Source of the DNA: Halothiobacillus sp.
Lineage (GTDB): Bacteria; Pseudomonadota; Gammaproteobacteria; Halothiobacillales; Halothiobacillaceae
Length of the DNA: 64,000 bases
Reading direction: 5' to 3'
NCBI GenBank assembly: GCA_016278265.1
Contig: JADQCE010000002.1
Span: 434,001-498,000, forward strand
Of this stretch, positions 1-7,238 are shown piece by piece (positions within the stretch are counted from its first letter, which is position 1; each line of letters starts with the position of its first letter). The position numbers and the translations under genes were made by a program. The notes under the pieces were generated by a model. It made no database searches and was not told the origin of the DNA. It saw only the letters and a program-made list of their open reading frames with translations.

Positions 1-2
1 AG

Positions 3-587
3 GTTGATCGCACGTTCTGGCGTGCTGCGTTCAACGTCACCGGCTTCCTCGACGTGATGGATGCGACCGAGAAGGATGAGTTCTTCAAGTCGATGCAGGG
101 CGACAACGTCCCGCCGTTCGGCGAGGAGGCAATCCGCTCGACGTTCGTCGACCTGATGGGGCGCAAGGACGAGATGTTTCGCCGCGGGGTGGTCCGCGTG
201 TTCCAGCGCCTGTCGGGCAAGTACCACAGCCACAGCGCGTTCCGGGTGCAGCGCAAGATGATCCTCGGGATGTTCTGCCGGCCGAACTTCGTCAACGGCG
301 CCCAGGAGGTGAATGCCTACGCCTTCGGGGCCATGAGCCCGTCCGAGATGACCAACGACATCGACCGCGTGCTGTGCGCCCTCGAGGACAAGCCGCACAA
401 GCCACGGGCGCTCGAGTCGGCGATGAACGCGGCATGGAAGGAGGGCGAGGTGTTCGACGATGGCCGGCTCAAGGCCCGGGCGTTCAAGAACCAGAACGTG
501 CACCTGGAGCTGCGGGCGGATCTGGTCGACGGGATCAACCGGATCATCGCCGAGCACTACGGGGCGCAGATCGGGGCGGAGTCGTGA
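3..587 (+). CDS. DUF4942-type phage protein, 5' truncated by window edge
   Basis: The frame is already open at the first bases, so this is the 3' part (194 codons) of a gene that begins upstream. A GTG at 54 is an internal codon, because the open frame with family-like sequence (VDRTFWRAAFNV) runs before it. The order FLDVMDA, then EEAIRSTF, then FRRGVVRVFQRLS, fits what I remember of DUF4942, a family in phages and plasmids with no established biochemical role. The stop overlaps the GTG start of the next gene (584), so it is translationally coupled to the pre-terminase cluster. Family assignment is by memory only. Confidence 0.7.
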   Translation, partial: VDRTFWRAAFNVTGFLDVMDATEKDEFFKSMQGDNVPPFGEEAIRSTFVDLMGRKDEMFRRGVVRVFQRLSGKYHSHSAFRVQRKMILGMFCRPNFVNGAQEVNAYAFGAMSPSEMTNDIDRVLCALEDKPHKPRALESAMNAAWKEGEVFDDGRLKARAFKNQNVHLELRADLVDGINRIIAEHYGAQIGAES

Positions 588-769
588 CCGATGCCTGGTA
601 CCCCGGCCAACCAAACGCAATCGACAACCGCCGAAGGCAAGACGCCGAGCGAATCGCACGGATGTACGGTCGAGAGGCACGACGGGATGCGTTGCGGGAT
701 GTGCCACGACACGACCGGCCGCACGTGGAACGGATGGTGATCGAGATTTTCGAGAGGAGAACGACGTGA
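584..769 (+). CDS. Small basic phage protein, unknown function
   Basis: This 61-residue frame starts with GTG overlapping the previous stop (GTGA) and ends overlapping the next GTG, a tight chain typical of phage early/late junction genes. The product is rich in arginine and aspartate (NRRRQDAERIARMYGREARR), with no signal peptide or membrane segment and no fold I recognise. The overlaps on both sides are the main evidence that it is real. Confidence 0.5.
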   Translation: MTDAWYPGQPNAIDNRRRQDAERIARMYGREARRDALRDVPRHDRPHVERMVIEIFERRTT

Positions 770-1152
770 TCAAGAAACTGATTATCGATGCCGCGATGTG
801 GGCCCTGCTGGTGGCCGGATTCTTCATGCAGGTTCCGTATCTGGAAGCCCTCGCGCCGTTCGTATTCTGGTGCCTTTCCCTTCTGCTTTTGTTCGTTGGG
901 TTCTCGTTTTCGTTCATGCCGGAGCACGCGTTGCGTCTAATGACGCTGAAATCTCCGCCTGGTCGGTCCGTCATCCTCTGGCGGATTTCGACGGCGGCCA
1001 AGATCGGCGCGATTGCCTCGATCGGACATTACTGGCTCGCCGGGGTGATGTTGTTCGGCTGGGTGATGGTGATGGCCGGCGCGGACCGTGTGACTGAAGT
1101 TCGCGCTGCCGGTGGCTCAGGTGCCGGTGAGCGGGAGGAGGGGAACGTATGA
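766..1152 (+). CDS. Small membrane protein, unknown function
   Basis: The 128-residue product starts at GTG 766 (GTGA overlap, with GAGGAG upstream at about 752). It has three hydrophobic stretches: residues about 6-20 (AAMWALLVAGFFMQV), about 27-48, and about 82-108, separated by a basic loop. The C-terminal tail is polar and glycine/glutamate rich. It is probably an inner-membrane protein. I do not recognise the family. Its place before the terminase genes in a chain of overlapping genes suggests an accessory phage function. Confidence 0.55.
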   Translation: MIKKLIIDAAMWALLVAGFFMQVPYLEALAPFVFWCLSLLLLFVGFSFSFMPEHALRLMTLKSPPGRSVILWRISTAAKIGAIASIGHYWLAGVMLFGWVMVMAGADRVTEVRAAGGSGAGEREEGNV

Positions 1153-1298
1153 CCATCCGACAACGACAGATCGTCGTCACGACCTACGCGCTCACCATAG
1201 CCGCCAACCTGGTCGGGATTGTGACGCTGGGCAGTTATCGCCCCGACTGGGATTGGGGCTATGCGTTCCGTTCGATGATGCGGGAGATGAAGCGATGA
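1149..1298 (+). CDS. 49-residue phage peptide with one hydrophobic segment
   Basis: The ATG at 1149 overlaps the previous stop (ATGA), and the stop overlaps the ATG of the terminase small subunit at 1295. The upstream GGAGGAGGGG is a strong ribosome-binding site. The product starts MTIRQRQIVVTTYALTIAA and has one possible membrane helix (residues about 8-27), then a tryptophan/tyrosine-rich segment and a basic end. No function is assigned. Confidence 0.5.
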   Translation: MTIRQRQIVVTTYALTIAANLVGIVTLGSYRPDWDWGYAFRSMMREMKR

Positions 1299-1693
1299 CA
1301 GAGCTGACCACGCAGCAAGAGGCATTCGCCCGGAGTGTGGCCGAGGGCAAGAGCCAGGCGGAGGCCTATCGGGATGCCTACCCGAAGGCGCGAAAGTGGA
1401 AGGCGAGCAGCGTCTACAGCCAGGCAAGCCGGATGCTGGACCGGCCCAAGATTGCCGCAAGGGTTGAATCGATCAAGGGGGAACTCGCCAAACGCAGCCT
1501 GTGGAGCCGAGAGCAGTCCGTGGACGCGCTCAAGGGAATCATCGCGGCCACTGACAAGGGAAGCGACGTTGTAGCCGCTGTGCGCGAGCTGAACGCGATG
1601 CACGGATTCAACGCGCCGAGCAAGCATGAGATCGCTGGCGCTGGCGGCGGCCCGGTGCGCGTCATCTGGGAGGAAGACGGTAAGGATGGCTGA
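1295..1693 (+). CDS. Phage terminase small subunit
   Basis: 132 residues. The N-terminus (LTTQQEAFARSVAEGKSQAEAYRDAYP) is the helix-turn-helix of the Terminase_2 family, which recognises pac/cos DNA and feeds it to the large subunit. A second helical segment follows (RPKIAARVESIKGEL). The C-terminus overlaps the start of the large-subunit gene at 1686 by 8 nt, the expected partner arrangement. The start was chosen at the ATG overlapping the preceding stop, with GGAG upstream. Confidence 0.85.
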   Translation: MTELTTQQEAFARSVAEGKSQAEAYRDAYPKARKWKASSVYSQASRMLDRPKIAARVESIKGELAKRSLWSREQSVDALKGIIAATDKGSDVVAAVRELNAMHGFNAPSKHEIAGAGGGPVRVIWEEDGKDG

Positions 1694-2891
1694 TGTCCGC
1701 CTGCCAGGATGGGCCAAGCCCTACGCCAAGCCGTCGCGCTACAAGGTGGCGCACGGCGGGCGCGGCTCGGGCAAGTCGTGGGCGTTCGCTCGGCTGATCC
1801 TGCTCAAGGTGGCGGCGTCGAACAGGCCAATCCGGGTGCTTTGCGCTCGTGAACTGCAGGTGTCGATCCGTGATTCGGTCCACCGGCTGCTGGCCGACCA
1901 GATCGAGACGATGGGCCTGTCCGGCCAGTTCGAGGTGGGCGAGAGCTTCATCCGCTGCGCGAACGGCTCGGAGTTCCTGTTCAAGGGGCTTCGGCACAAC
2001 GCCGGCGAGATCAAGTCGATGGAGAACATCGGCGTGTGCTGGGTCGAGGAAGCACAGGCGGTGTCCGAGTCATCGTGGAAGCTGCTTATCCCGACCATAC
2101 GCGCGCCGGGCTCGGAGATCTGGGTGACGTTCAACCCGGAGAACGAGACGGACCCCACCTATCAGCGGTTCGTGGTCGAGCCACCACCGGCCGCGATCGT
2201 TCGCCAGATCAACTGGCGAGACAACCCGTGGTTCCCGCCTGAACTGGACGAGGAGCGCCGGCACATGCAGGCAACCGACCCGGACGCCTACGCGTGGATA
2301 TGGGAAGGCGAGTGCCGGCAGATCAGCGATGCCCAGGTGCTGCACGGCAAATGGGTGGTCGACGCGTTCACCCCGGCCGATTCGTGGGACGGGCCGTACT
2401 ACGGGGCCGACTGGGGTTTCGCCAAAGACCCGACCGTACTCGAGCGGGTGTGGATTCACGGCCGCAAGCTGTGGATCGATCACGAGGCCTACGGCGTCGG
2501 GGTGGAGATCGACCAGACGCCTGAGCTGTTCGACCGCATACCCGGCGCACGGGATCACGTCATTCGCGCGGACGGCGCCCGGCCCGAGACCATCAGTTAC
2601 ATGCAGCGCCAGGGCTTCAAGATTCAGCCGGCCAAGAAGTGGCCCGGCAGCGTCGAGGACGGCGTTGCCCACCTGCGCGGCTATGACCAGATCGTGATTC
2701 ACCCGCGGTGCAAGCACACAGCGCAGGAGGCGAGGCTGTGGAGCCACAAGGTCGACCGGCTCACCGGCGACGTGATGCCGCAGCTTGTCGACGCGCACAA
2801 CCACTGCTGGGACTCAACGCGTTACGCCCTCGCTCCGCTGATCCGACAGCGGCAGCAGCAACACACAGGGATGCAGGTGCCGATGCTATGA
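1686..2891 (+). CDS. Phage terminase large subunit (PBSX type)
   Basis: 401 residues, the usual length for a PBSX-type large terminase. The N-terminal ATPase has a Walker A loop GGRGSGKS near residue 22, a Walker B-like VCWVEEAQ near residue 118, and a coupling segment WVTFNPENETDPTYQRF. The C-terminal nuclease half carries YGADWGFAKDPTVL near residue 240, with an RNase H-like acidic residue, and ends with VDAHNHCWDSTRYAL. It packages genome DNA into proheads through the portal. The start overlaps the small-subunit gene. Confidence 0.93.
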   Translation: MADVRLPGWAKPYAKPSRYKVAHGGRGSGKSWAFARLILLKVAASNRPIRVLCARELQVSIRDSVHRLLADQIETMGLSGQFEVGESFIRCANGSEFLFKGLRHNAGEIKSMENIGVCWVEEAQAVSESSWKLLIPTIRAPGSEIWVTFNPENETDPTYQRFVVEPPPAAIVRQINWRDNPWFPPELDEERRHMQATDPDAYAWIWEGECRQISDAQVLHGKWVVDAFTPADSWDGPYYGADWGFAKDPTVLERVWIHGRKLWIDHEAYGVGVEIDQTPELFDRIPGARDHVIRADGARPETISYMQRQGFKIQPAKKWPGSVEDGVAHLRGYDQIVIHPRCKHTAQEARLWSHKVDRLTGDVMPQLVDAHNHCWDSTRYALAPLIRQRQQQHTGMQVPML

Positions 2892-3214
2892 CCATGCCGA
2901 CCGACGAGCCTGAGTTTGCCCGGATCCTCCACGAGATCGACCGCGTTGATGGGTGCCCGAGAACCAAGCAGCGCATCAAGTCGATTCTGAGAACGCGCAC
3001 CGGGCAACGCATCAGGTTCTCGGTTCGGGCGTTCGTCCACCCTGAGCGCGTGCATGCGGCGGTGTTGATGCTGGAGGCGGGAAAGACACGGGCCGAGGCA
3101 AAGGGCGCGCTGTGCGCACGCTACGGGGTGAGCGATGCCACGGCCTACCGCATTCTCGACGCGGCGATTGCCAAGCGTCGGCCGAAGCTGCAAGGAGGGC
3201 TGTTCGATGGGTGA
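2888..3214 (+). CDS. Mor/HTH-like phage protein after terminase
   Basis: 108 residues. Starts at ATG 2888, overlapping the terminase stop. The C-terminal half has a helix-turn-helix-like pattern (AEAKGALCARYGVSDATAYRI) resembling Mor-type activators or resolvase-like HTH motifs. Its place between terminase and head genes is unusual for a regulator. It could control late genes or assist packaging. Only the HTH-like pattern is visible; the role is open. Confidence 0.55.
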   Translation: MTMPTDEPEFARILHEIDRVDGCPRTKQRIKSILRTRTGQRIRFSVRAFVHPERVHAAVLMLEAGKTRAEAKGALCARYGVSDATAYRILDAAIAKRRPKLQGGLFDG

Positions 3215-3407
3215 TGTGGTCGAACTCGACTCTCGCCGGCCGCACGTCAAGATGCTGGCCACCGACGGGACAATTCACGTGATCCCGCTCGTGACGCTGG
3301 AGAAGATCGCCAAGGGCGAGCTTTGCATCACGCAGCTGGACGACTGGCAAAAGCTGGTGCCGTCCATCGTCGAGGATTGGATCGACTGCCTGCCCATCGA
3401 GGGCTAA
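3207..3407 (+). CDS. Small phage protein, unknown function
   Basis: 66 residues. The ATG at 3207 overlaps the previous gene and is preceded by AAGGAGGGCTG, a good ribosome-binding site. The sequence is acidic and mixed alpha/beta, with no recognisable motif (GTIHVIPLVTLEKIAKGE in the middle). It ends PIEG. The coupled position and ribosome-binding site support a real gene. Confidence 0.55.
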   Translation: MGDVVELDSRRPHVKMLATDGTIHVIPLVTLEKIAKGELCITQLDDWQKLVPSIVEDWIDCLPIEG

Positions 3408-3428
3408 TAGCGAAAATAGGAGCAAGTT

Positions 3429-3569
3429 ATGCCTTGGATTTCATTTGGTCGCTGGAGTAACGCCGGCGGAATATTTTTCAAAGCCAAAAGGCTTTACATC
3501 GATGGTAGGTGGACCCCGATCGTCGTTCTGAGGAAGCGTTACGAGACATGGCTCGGTTTCTTCGGGTGA
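3429..3569 (+). CDS. 46-residue aromatic, basic peptide
   Basis: The ATG at 3429 is preceded by AGGAGCAAGTT (good spacing). The product begins MPWISFGRWSNAGGIFF and is rich in W, F, R and K. The local DNA is richer in A+T than the flanking genes. No function is recognised. It lies between the post-terminase genes and the head-morphogenesis gene. Confidence 0.45.
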   Translation: MPWISFGRWSNAGGIFFKAKRLYIDGRWTPIVVLRKRYETWLGFFG

Positions 3570-3579
3570 ATGGTGACTC

Positions 3580-4647
3580 ATGACCGACGACGAGATCGAT
3601 GGATTCCTGAGCCGGCAGGCCGGGGAGATTGAACGACGCGCCGAGGCGGCCTACCAGCGCCTGCTCGAGTCGATCCGGGCCGGCACGGCGGCACGGTCTG
3701 CGGTGCAGGATGCCTATGACTCGTTCGAGGGCGAGTTCTACGGGCTGCTGGCGTCTGCCTTTACCGACCTGCTGACCAAGCGGATCAGCGCGGATCGGGT
3801 GCGGTCGATGCCACTGGCCGGGATCACGCTGTCGGATCGGCTTTACCAGAACCGGCAGCTCGTCGAGTCCACGGTGCTGGCCGCGATCAATCGGCACAAC
3901 CAGGCGATGCGCTCGGCCCGTGAGTTGGCGCTAGAGCTCTACGACGGCTACGGCAACGACGTGGATCTGCTCGATGTGAGAAAGCGCCTGCCCCGCTACC
4001 TGCGCGACGGCGTGACCGGTGACGAGTACGCCCGGACGATCAGCCGGTACGCGGCCAAGCGGCTCAAGACTCCGGCCCTGCGAGCGGCCTACCTCGAGGC
4101 GCTGGATGCCGCCGAGGCCGGGCGACCACAGGACAAGCTCAACCGGATGCTTCGCACTGCCTTCGCCGAGCGCAACCGGTACTTCGCCAACCGGATCGCC
4201 CAGACCGAATTGCACCGGGCCTACATGGACACGCGCGGCGGTGAGTTGATGGCCGATCAGTCGCTGGAGTTCGTGCAATACCGGCTGTCGCCGACGCATC
4301 CGCAGGTGGACATCTGCGACGTGCATGCCAAGGCGGACCTGTACGGGCTCGGACCCGGCATCTACCCGAAGGGCCGCGCGCCACAGCCCCCGGTTCACCC
4401 GCACTGCCGCTGTAAGGCAACGCCACGCTACGACATACGCGGCACGCCCAACGAACGCCCAGACGCAATCCGAGAGCTGGTGCAGGGCCGCGGCGATGGC
4501 GCGAGGCTGATGGGGTCTGAGGCGAGGATGGAGCGGCTACTCAATGGCGAGCCGCTTGACTCGATCGTGAATGACGGCGTGCCGGAGGATTACCGCCTGC
4601 GCCGCCTGGGGGATGGGCCGCGCAGTCCGCTGGTGCGGGACGACTAG
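3580..4647 (+). CDS. Phage head morphogenesis protein, SPP1 gp7/Mu F-like
   Basis: 355 residues. The C-terminal third has the SPP1-gp7 signature: an ARNRYFANRIAQTELHRAY-like segment (residues about 200-215), then HPQVDICDVHAKADLYG and PPVHPHCRCKATPRYD, where Cys and His residues are likely structural or metal ligands. Such proteins are minor capsid components made next to the portal gene and ejected or retained in the head. Here the portal gene is instead 2.6 kb away on the other strand. The stop TAG overlaps the stop of the convergent gene at 4644. Confidence 0.85.
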   Translation: MTDDEIDGFLSRQAGEIERRAEAAYQRLLESIRAGTAARSAVQDAYDSFEGEFYGLLASAFTDLLTKRISADRVRSMPLAGITLSDRLYQNRQLVESTVLAAINRHNQAMRSARELALELYDGYGNDVDLLDVRKRLPRYLRDGVTGDEYARTISRYAAKRLKTPALRAAYLEALDAAEAGRPQDKLNRMLRTAFAERNRYFANRIAQTELHRAYMDTRGGELMADQSLEFVQYRLSPTHPQVDICDVHAKADLYGLGPGIYPKGRAPQPPVHPHCRCKATPRYDIRGTPNERPDAIRELVQGRGDGARLMGSEARMERLLNGEPLDSIVNDGVPEDYRLRRLGDGPRSPLVRDD

Positions 4648-5027
4648 GCGATGGTGACTTCGAACCGGGACATGAACAGCTTGTAGGTCTGCAGCCGGTC
4701 CTCGTCGGTGATGGTGTCGAGGTGCTTGATGCGGTAGCCGTCGCCCTGTTGCATACGCCCGACGATCTCGTCCTCGAGGCGTAGCAGTTCCTCGTACAGC
4801 GCATCCATGCCGTCGAACTGCTGCACCGGCGATCCGTAGTAGACCATCAGGTCGACCACGCGCCGATGACCCGGGTCGCCACGCTTGATGCGCGACGGCA
4901 CCAGCCGGATGATCGGGTAGTCGTCCGGGGTCATGTTCGGCTCGAGGCCTATCTTGCAGGTGTTGATGCCCGGCACGTCCGCAAGACGAGTTCGAAGGGT
5001 GCCGAGAATGTCGTTGATGGTCGCCAT
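4644..5027 (-). CDS. Probable tail terminator/minor structural protein
   Basis: 127 residues starting MATINDILGTLRTRL. Predicted mixed alpha/beta with repeated beta-like stretches (YPIIRLVPSRIKRG, VVDLMVYYGSP) and a C-terminal strand (LFMSRFEVTIA). Size, composition and position after the HK97-gp10-like and connector-like genes (in its own direction) fit a tail-terminator or tail-completion protein, but I see no diagnostic motif. It is the last gene of the minus-strand block, and its stop overlaps that of the plus-strand head gene. Confidence 0.55.
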   Translation of the reverse strand: MATINDILGTLRTRLADVPGINTCKIGLEPNMTPDDYPIIRLVPSRIKRGDPGHRRVVDLMVYYGSPVQQFDGMDALYEELLRLEDEIVGRMQQGDGYRIKHLDTITDEDRLQTYKLFMSRFEVTIA

Positions 5028-5030
5028 GGA

Positions 5031-5342
5031 TTACCCCCGCAGGATCGGAATCGAGATCAGGCCAGGCGCGGTGTCTGCCACCTCGGCCTGTGCGTTGCGC
5101 GCTCCGGCCAGTTGCCGGTCGAACTCGGCGCGGTAGCTCTTTAGCTTGGCCGTGAACAGATCCTCGGGCTGCGCCTGCTTGTCCAGGCAGGTGATGATGT
5201 AGGCCCGCAACACCGTGAGCTTGTCGCGCCAGTCGGTCGGGAAGGTGCCGAGGTCGTCCACGTCCACGCGGGCTCGATCCTCGACCGACTGGTCGATGTA
5301 GCCGGTCAGGTACGCGTCGGTGTAGGTCAGGGTCGTGGCCAT
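5031..5342 (-). CDS. Probable head-tail connector protein
   Basis: 103 residues. Starts at the ATG read from 5342 and ends 3 nt before the next gene. The helical sequence (WRDKLTVLRAYIITCLDKQ, then LFTAKLKSYRAEFDRQL) resembles small adaptor/connector proteins coded between capsid and tail genes. No enzymatic motif. Function is inferred from position and helix content. Confidence 0.5.
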   Translation of the reverse strand: MATTLTYTDAYLTGYIDQSVEDRARVDVDDLGTFPTDWRDKLTVLRAYIITCLDKQAQPEDLFTAKLKSYRAEFDRQLAGARNAQAEVADTAPGLISIPILRG

Positions 5343-5346
5343 GTCG

Positions 5347-5778
5347 TTACTCCTCGAGGATTGCGGCCAGTCGCCGCTGGAATATGCGTGGGGCGGCGTC
5401 GGCGGCGTCCACCAGGTACGGGTCGCCCTCGTAGCCCGGGTGCTGAACGACCTTGGCGAACTGGAACGCGCCACCGGACGGCCAGCGCAGCGCCTTTTTC
5501 TTGCTCGGCCTGATCTCGTGCGGCCGGGTGCCCCAATGCACGAACACCGCATGGGGTGCCATCGATTCGTTGTGGCCGATGCGATAGTCGCCAGGGCCAT
5601 CGCGGTTGAGTTCGAGTGAGCGTTCGAGGTCGCCGGTCTGGCGATGGTCGGCCACGCGCGCCTCGATCATCTCGAACACTTCCTGCGCGGTTTCCGCCAG
5701 TGCCTGTTCGGCCTGGTCGGTCGTGCCGAGTAGCCGCTTGCCGAGTGCGTCGAGGTTGTCGGGGGTGAGGGTGAGCAT
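5347..5778 (-). CDS. HK97 gp10-like phage protein (virion morphogenesis)
   Basis: 143 residues. The central part HAVFVHWGTRPHEIRPSKKK, followed by ALRWPSGGAF, is the pattern of HK97-gp10/phage virion morphogenesis proteins, small head-tail joining or neck proteins. The start at 5778 overlaps the end of the holin gene by one base, so it is coupled to the lysis cassette. This places connector genes and lysis genes in one minus-strand transcript. Confidence 0.7.
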   Translation of the reverse strand: MLTLTPDNLDALGKRLLGTTDQAEQALAETAQEVFEMIEARVADHRQTGDLERSLELNRDGPGDYRIGHNESMAPHAVFVHWGTRPHEIRPSKKKALRWPSGGAFQFAKVVQHPGYEGDPYLVDAADAAPRIFQRRLAAILEE

Positions 5779-6146
5779 CAGTCGTCCCCGTTTCGCTTGC
5801 GGTCGTCGATGCCAAGGCGCTTGGCCGCCCACGACTCGGCGAACTTCTCGGCGGCGTAGATGCCGCGCGCGCCCATGTGGCCGGATATGCCAACCAGAAC
5901 AGCGGTCACGAGTTCCTCGAACCCGGCCGCCTGGCAGATCATGAAGGTGAGCAGGCCGGCAAAGCCGCTCGTCACCAGTTCGCCGATCAGTTCCGTCACC
6001 GAGAACCGGCTGACTTCGCCGGCTCGAACCTTGCGGATGTAGTTCACGATCCCGCCCCACCCCGCGAGGACCAGAACCCACCAGTACGCGATCCATGGGT
6101 ATTGGCCCAGGAGCCCGGTCGCTGCTTGCTTGAGTTCATCGCTCAT
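5778..6146 (-). CDS. Phage holin, LydA-like
   Basis: 122 residues. A hydrophobic segment at about 15-37 (YPWIAYWWVLVLAGWGGIV) and two more at about 55-95 (GFAGLLTFMICQAAGF, ELVTAVLVGISGHMGARGI) give a three-helix holin pattern. The GISGHMGAR segment is what I know from LydA/P2-family holins. The charged C-terminus (DDRKRNGDD) is also holin-like. The gene lies directly downstream of the spanin pair. The start at 6146 was chosen because upstream frame sequence overlaps the spanin genes and is not holin-like. Confidence 0.8.
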   Translation of the reverse strand: MSDELKQAATGLLGQYPWIAYWWVLVLAGWGGIVNYIRKVRAGEVSRFSVTELIGELVTSGFAGLLTFMICQAAGFEELVTAVLVGISGHMGARGIYAAEKFAESWAAKRLGIDDRKRNGDD

Positions 6147-6417
6147 CCCTGAATCGGCCTTTCGTGTCGGTGTTGTTGTCCATCGGCTCGCCTCTCCGCG
6201 TCTGCACGGCCGCCTCGTGCCGTTTCTGGCAGTCTCGGTACATGCCGGATGCCGTGACGATCCAGCGCGCTGTGGCGCGTTGCGTCGGTTCATCGATCAC
6301 CGGAAGATCCGGGCAGGGCGCGGCCAGATTCGCCGGCAGGCTCGGCCCCGGTGATGGCGTCGTTGAGCACGCGGAAAGCGTCAGGGCTCCAATCGCAACT
6401 GCGGTCGCTCGGAACAT
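6136..6417 (-). CDS. Rz1-like outer-membrane spanin lipoprotein
   Basis: 93 residues with a lipoprotein signal peptide ending in the lipobox LSAC at residues about 14-17, followed by STTPSPGPSLP, a proline-rich segment typical of Rz1. The gene starts inside the Rz-like gene in another frame, the classic embedded spanin arrangement. The partner is the i-spanin at 6290-6658. Together they fuse inner and outer membranes at the end of lysis. Confidence 0.8.
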   Translation of the reverse strand: MFRATAVAIGALTLSACSTTPSPGPSLPANLAAPCPDLPVIDEPTQRATARWIVTASGMYRDCQKRHEAAVQTRRGEPMDNNTDTKGRFRDER

Positions 6418-6658
6418 GGCGGATCACCTCGCGGGTGCGGTAACGGATTTCGGTCTGGCGCTCGGCCCGGCCGGTCTCGTATTCGATAGCGCGCTGGTCG
6501 GCTATGGCCTGCTGTAGTTCGATGGCCTGCTGCACTTCGTCCTGGCAAATGGCCTTGCCCATGCCGATCAGGCCTGACCGGTACTGCCACCACGCCGTTG
6601 CCAGTGAGGCGATGACGATCGCGCCAACGGCAATTCGCCCCCATGACAGCCAGCGCAT
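6290..6658 (-). CDS. Rz-like inner-membrane spanin
   Basis: 122 residues. An N-terminal membrane anchor (residues about 7-25, WGRIAVGAIVIASLATAWW) is followed by a long periplasmic helical region rich in Q, E and R (EVQQAIELQQAIADQRAIEY, then RTREVIRHVPS), as in Rz/LysB proteins. The 3' half encodes the Rz1-like protein in another frame. The start at 6658 touches the stop of the upstream membrane protein gene. Confidence 0.78.
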   Translation of the reverse strand: MRWLSWGRIAVGAIVIASLATAWWQYRSGLIGMGKAICQDEVQQAIELQQAIADQRAIEYETGRAERQTEIRYRTREVIRHVPSDRSCDWSPDAFRVLNDAITGAEPAGESGRALPGSSGDR

Positions 6659-6876
6659 CACGGCCACTTCCGCCCGGTGCCGGTGTAGAGGCCGAAAACG
6701 GCCGCCGCAGCGCCAAACACGGTCGATGCGAACGCGGCCTGCGATCCGGTTGGGTCGGCCAGCGCCATGAACCACACGGACACGTGGTAGAGCATCACGC
6801 CGTAACCGAACACCAGCACACGCGGCACCACGCGGTAGGCGTCGACCACCTCGGCCCATCGGGTCAGTACGTCCAC
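6658..6876 (-). CDS. Small membrane protein of lysis cassette (holin-like)
   Basis: 72 residues with two hydrophobic helices (PRVLVFGYGVMLYHVSVWFM and AFASTVFGAAAAVFGLYTG) and short polar ends. The position between the endolysin and spanin genes suggests a second holin or antiholin. A similar small two-helix protein occurs in this place in other phages to my memory. The start overlaps the end of the endolysin gene (6864-6876), so it is translationally coupled. Confidence 0.65.
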   Translation of the reverse strand: MDVLTRWAEVVDAYRVVPRVLVFGYGVMLYHVSVWFMALADPTGSQAAFASTVFGAAAAVFGLYTGTGRKWP

Positions 6877-7238
6877 AACACGTCCTCCGCCTTGTCCGGG
6901 TCCATGTCCGCGTGAATAAAGTCGTGCGCCACGCCCAGGCGGGTGAAGCCAGCGCCGATCAGCGCCTCGATGATCTGGAAGCGGGCGCGGGAGTTCGGCG
7001 CGTCGATGTCGACGGCGTACCCGCGCAAGTGAGAGCTGTCCTCGGTGCCGCCGATTGCCTTGTTGTGGGCCGGGCAGCGCATCGGCGAGGTGAGAGCGAA
7101 CGGGATGCCGGCAATGCCGCGGGCGTTATCCAGCGCGAGCATCACGTGCTTGTCCATGTCGTGGTAGCCCTTGCCGCACTTGCCGCACTTGCAGGCGAAC
7201 TCGGCGGGCTTGAAGTGGCGCAGGATCGGCTGCATCAC
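6864..7238 (-). CDS. Peptidase M15-type endolysin
   Basis: 124 residues. The zinc-site pattern SSHLRGYAVDID (His and Asp ligands) and the downstream FIHADMD (third ligand) are those of Peptidase_M15_3, D-Ala-D-Ala-type peptidases used by phages as endolysins. An N-terminal CKCGKCGKGYHDMD segment carries three Cys and a His, a small extra metal-binding knuckle seen in this subfamily. There is no signal peptide, so release needs the holin at 5778-6146. Confidence 0.87.
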   Translation of the reverse strand: MMQPILRHFKPAEFACKCGKCGKGYHDMDKHVMLALDNARGIAGIPFALTSPMRCPAHNKAIGGTEDSSHLRGYAVDIDAPNSRARFQIIEALIGAGFTRLGVAHDFIHADMDPDKAEDVLWTY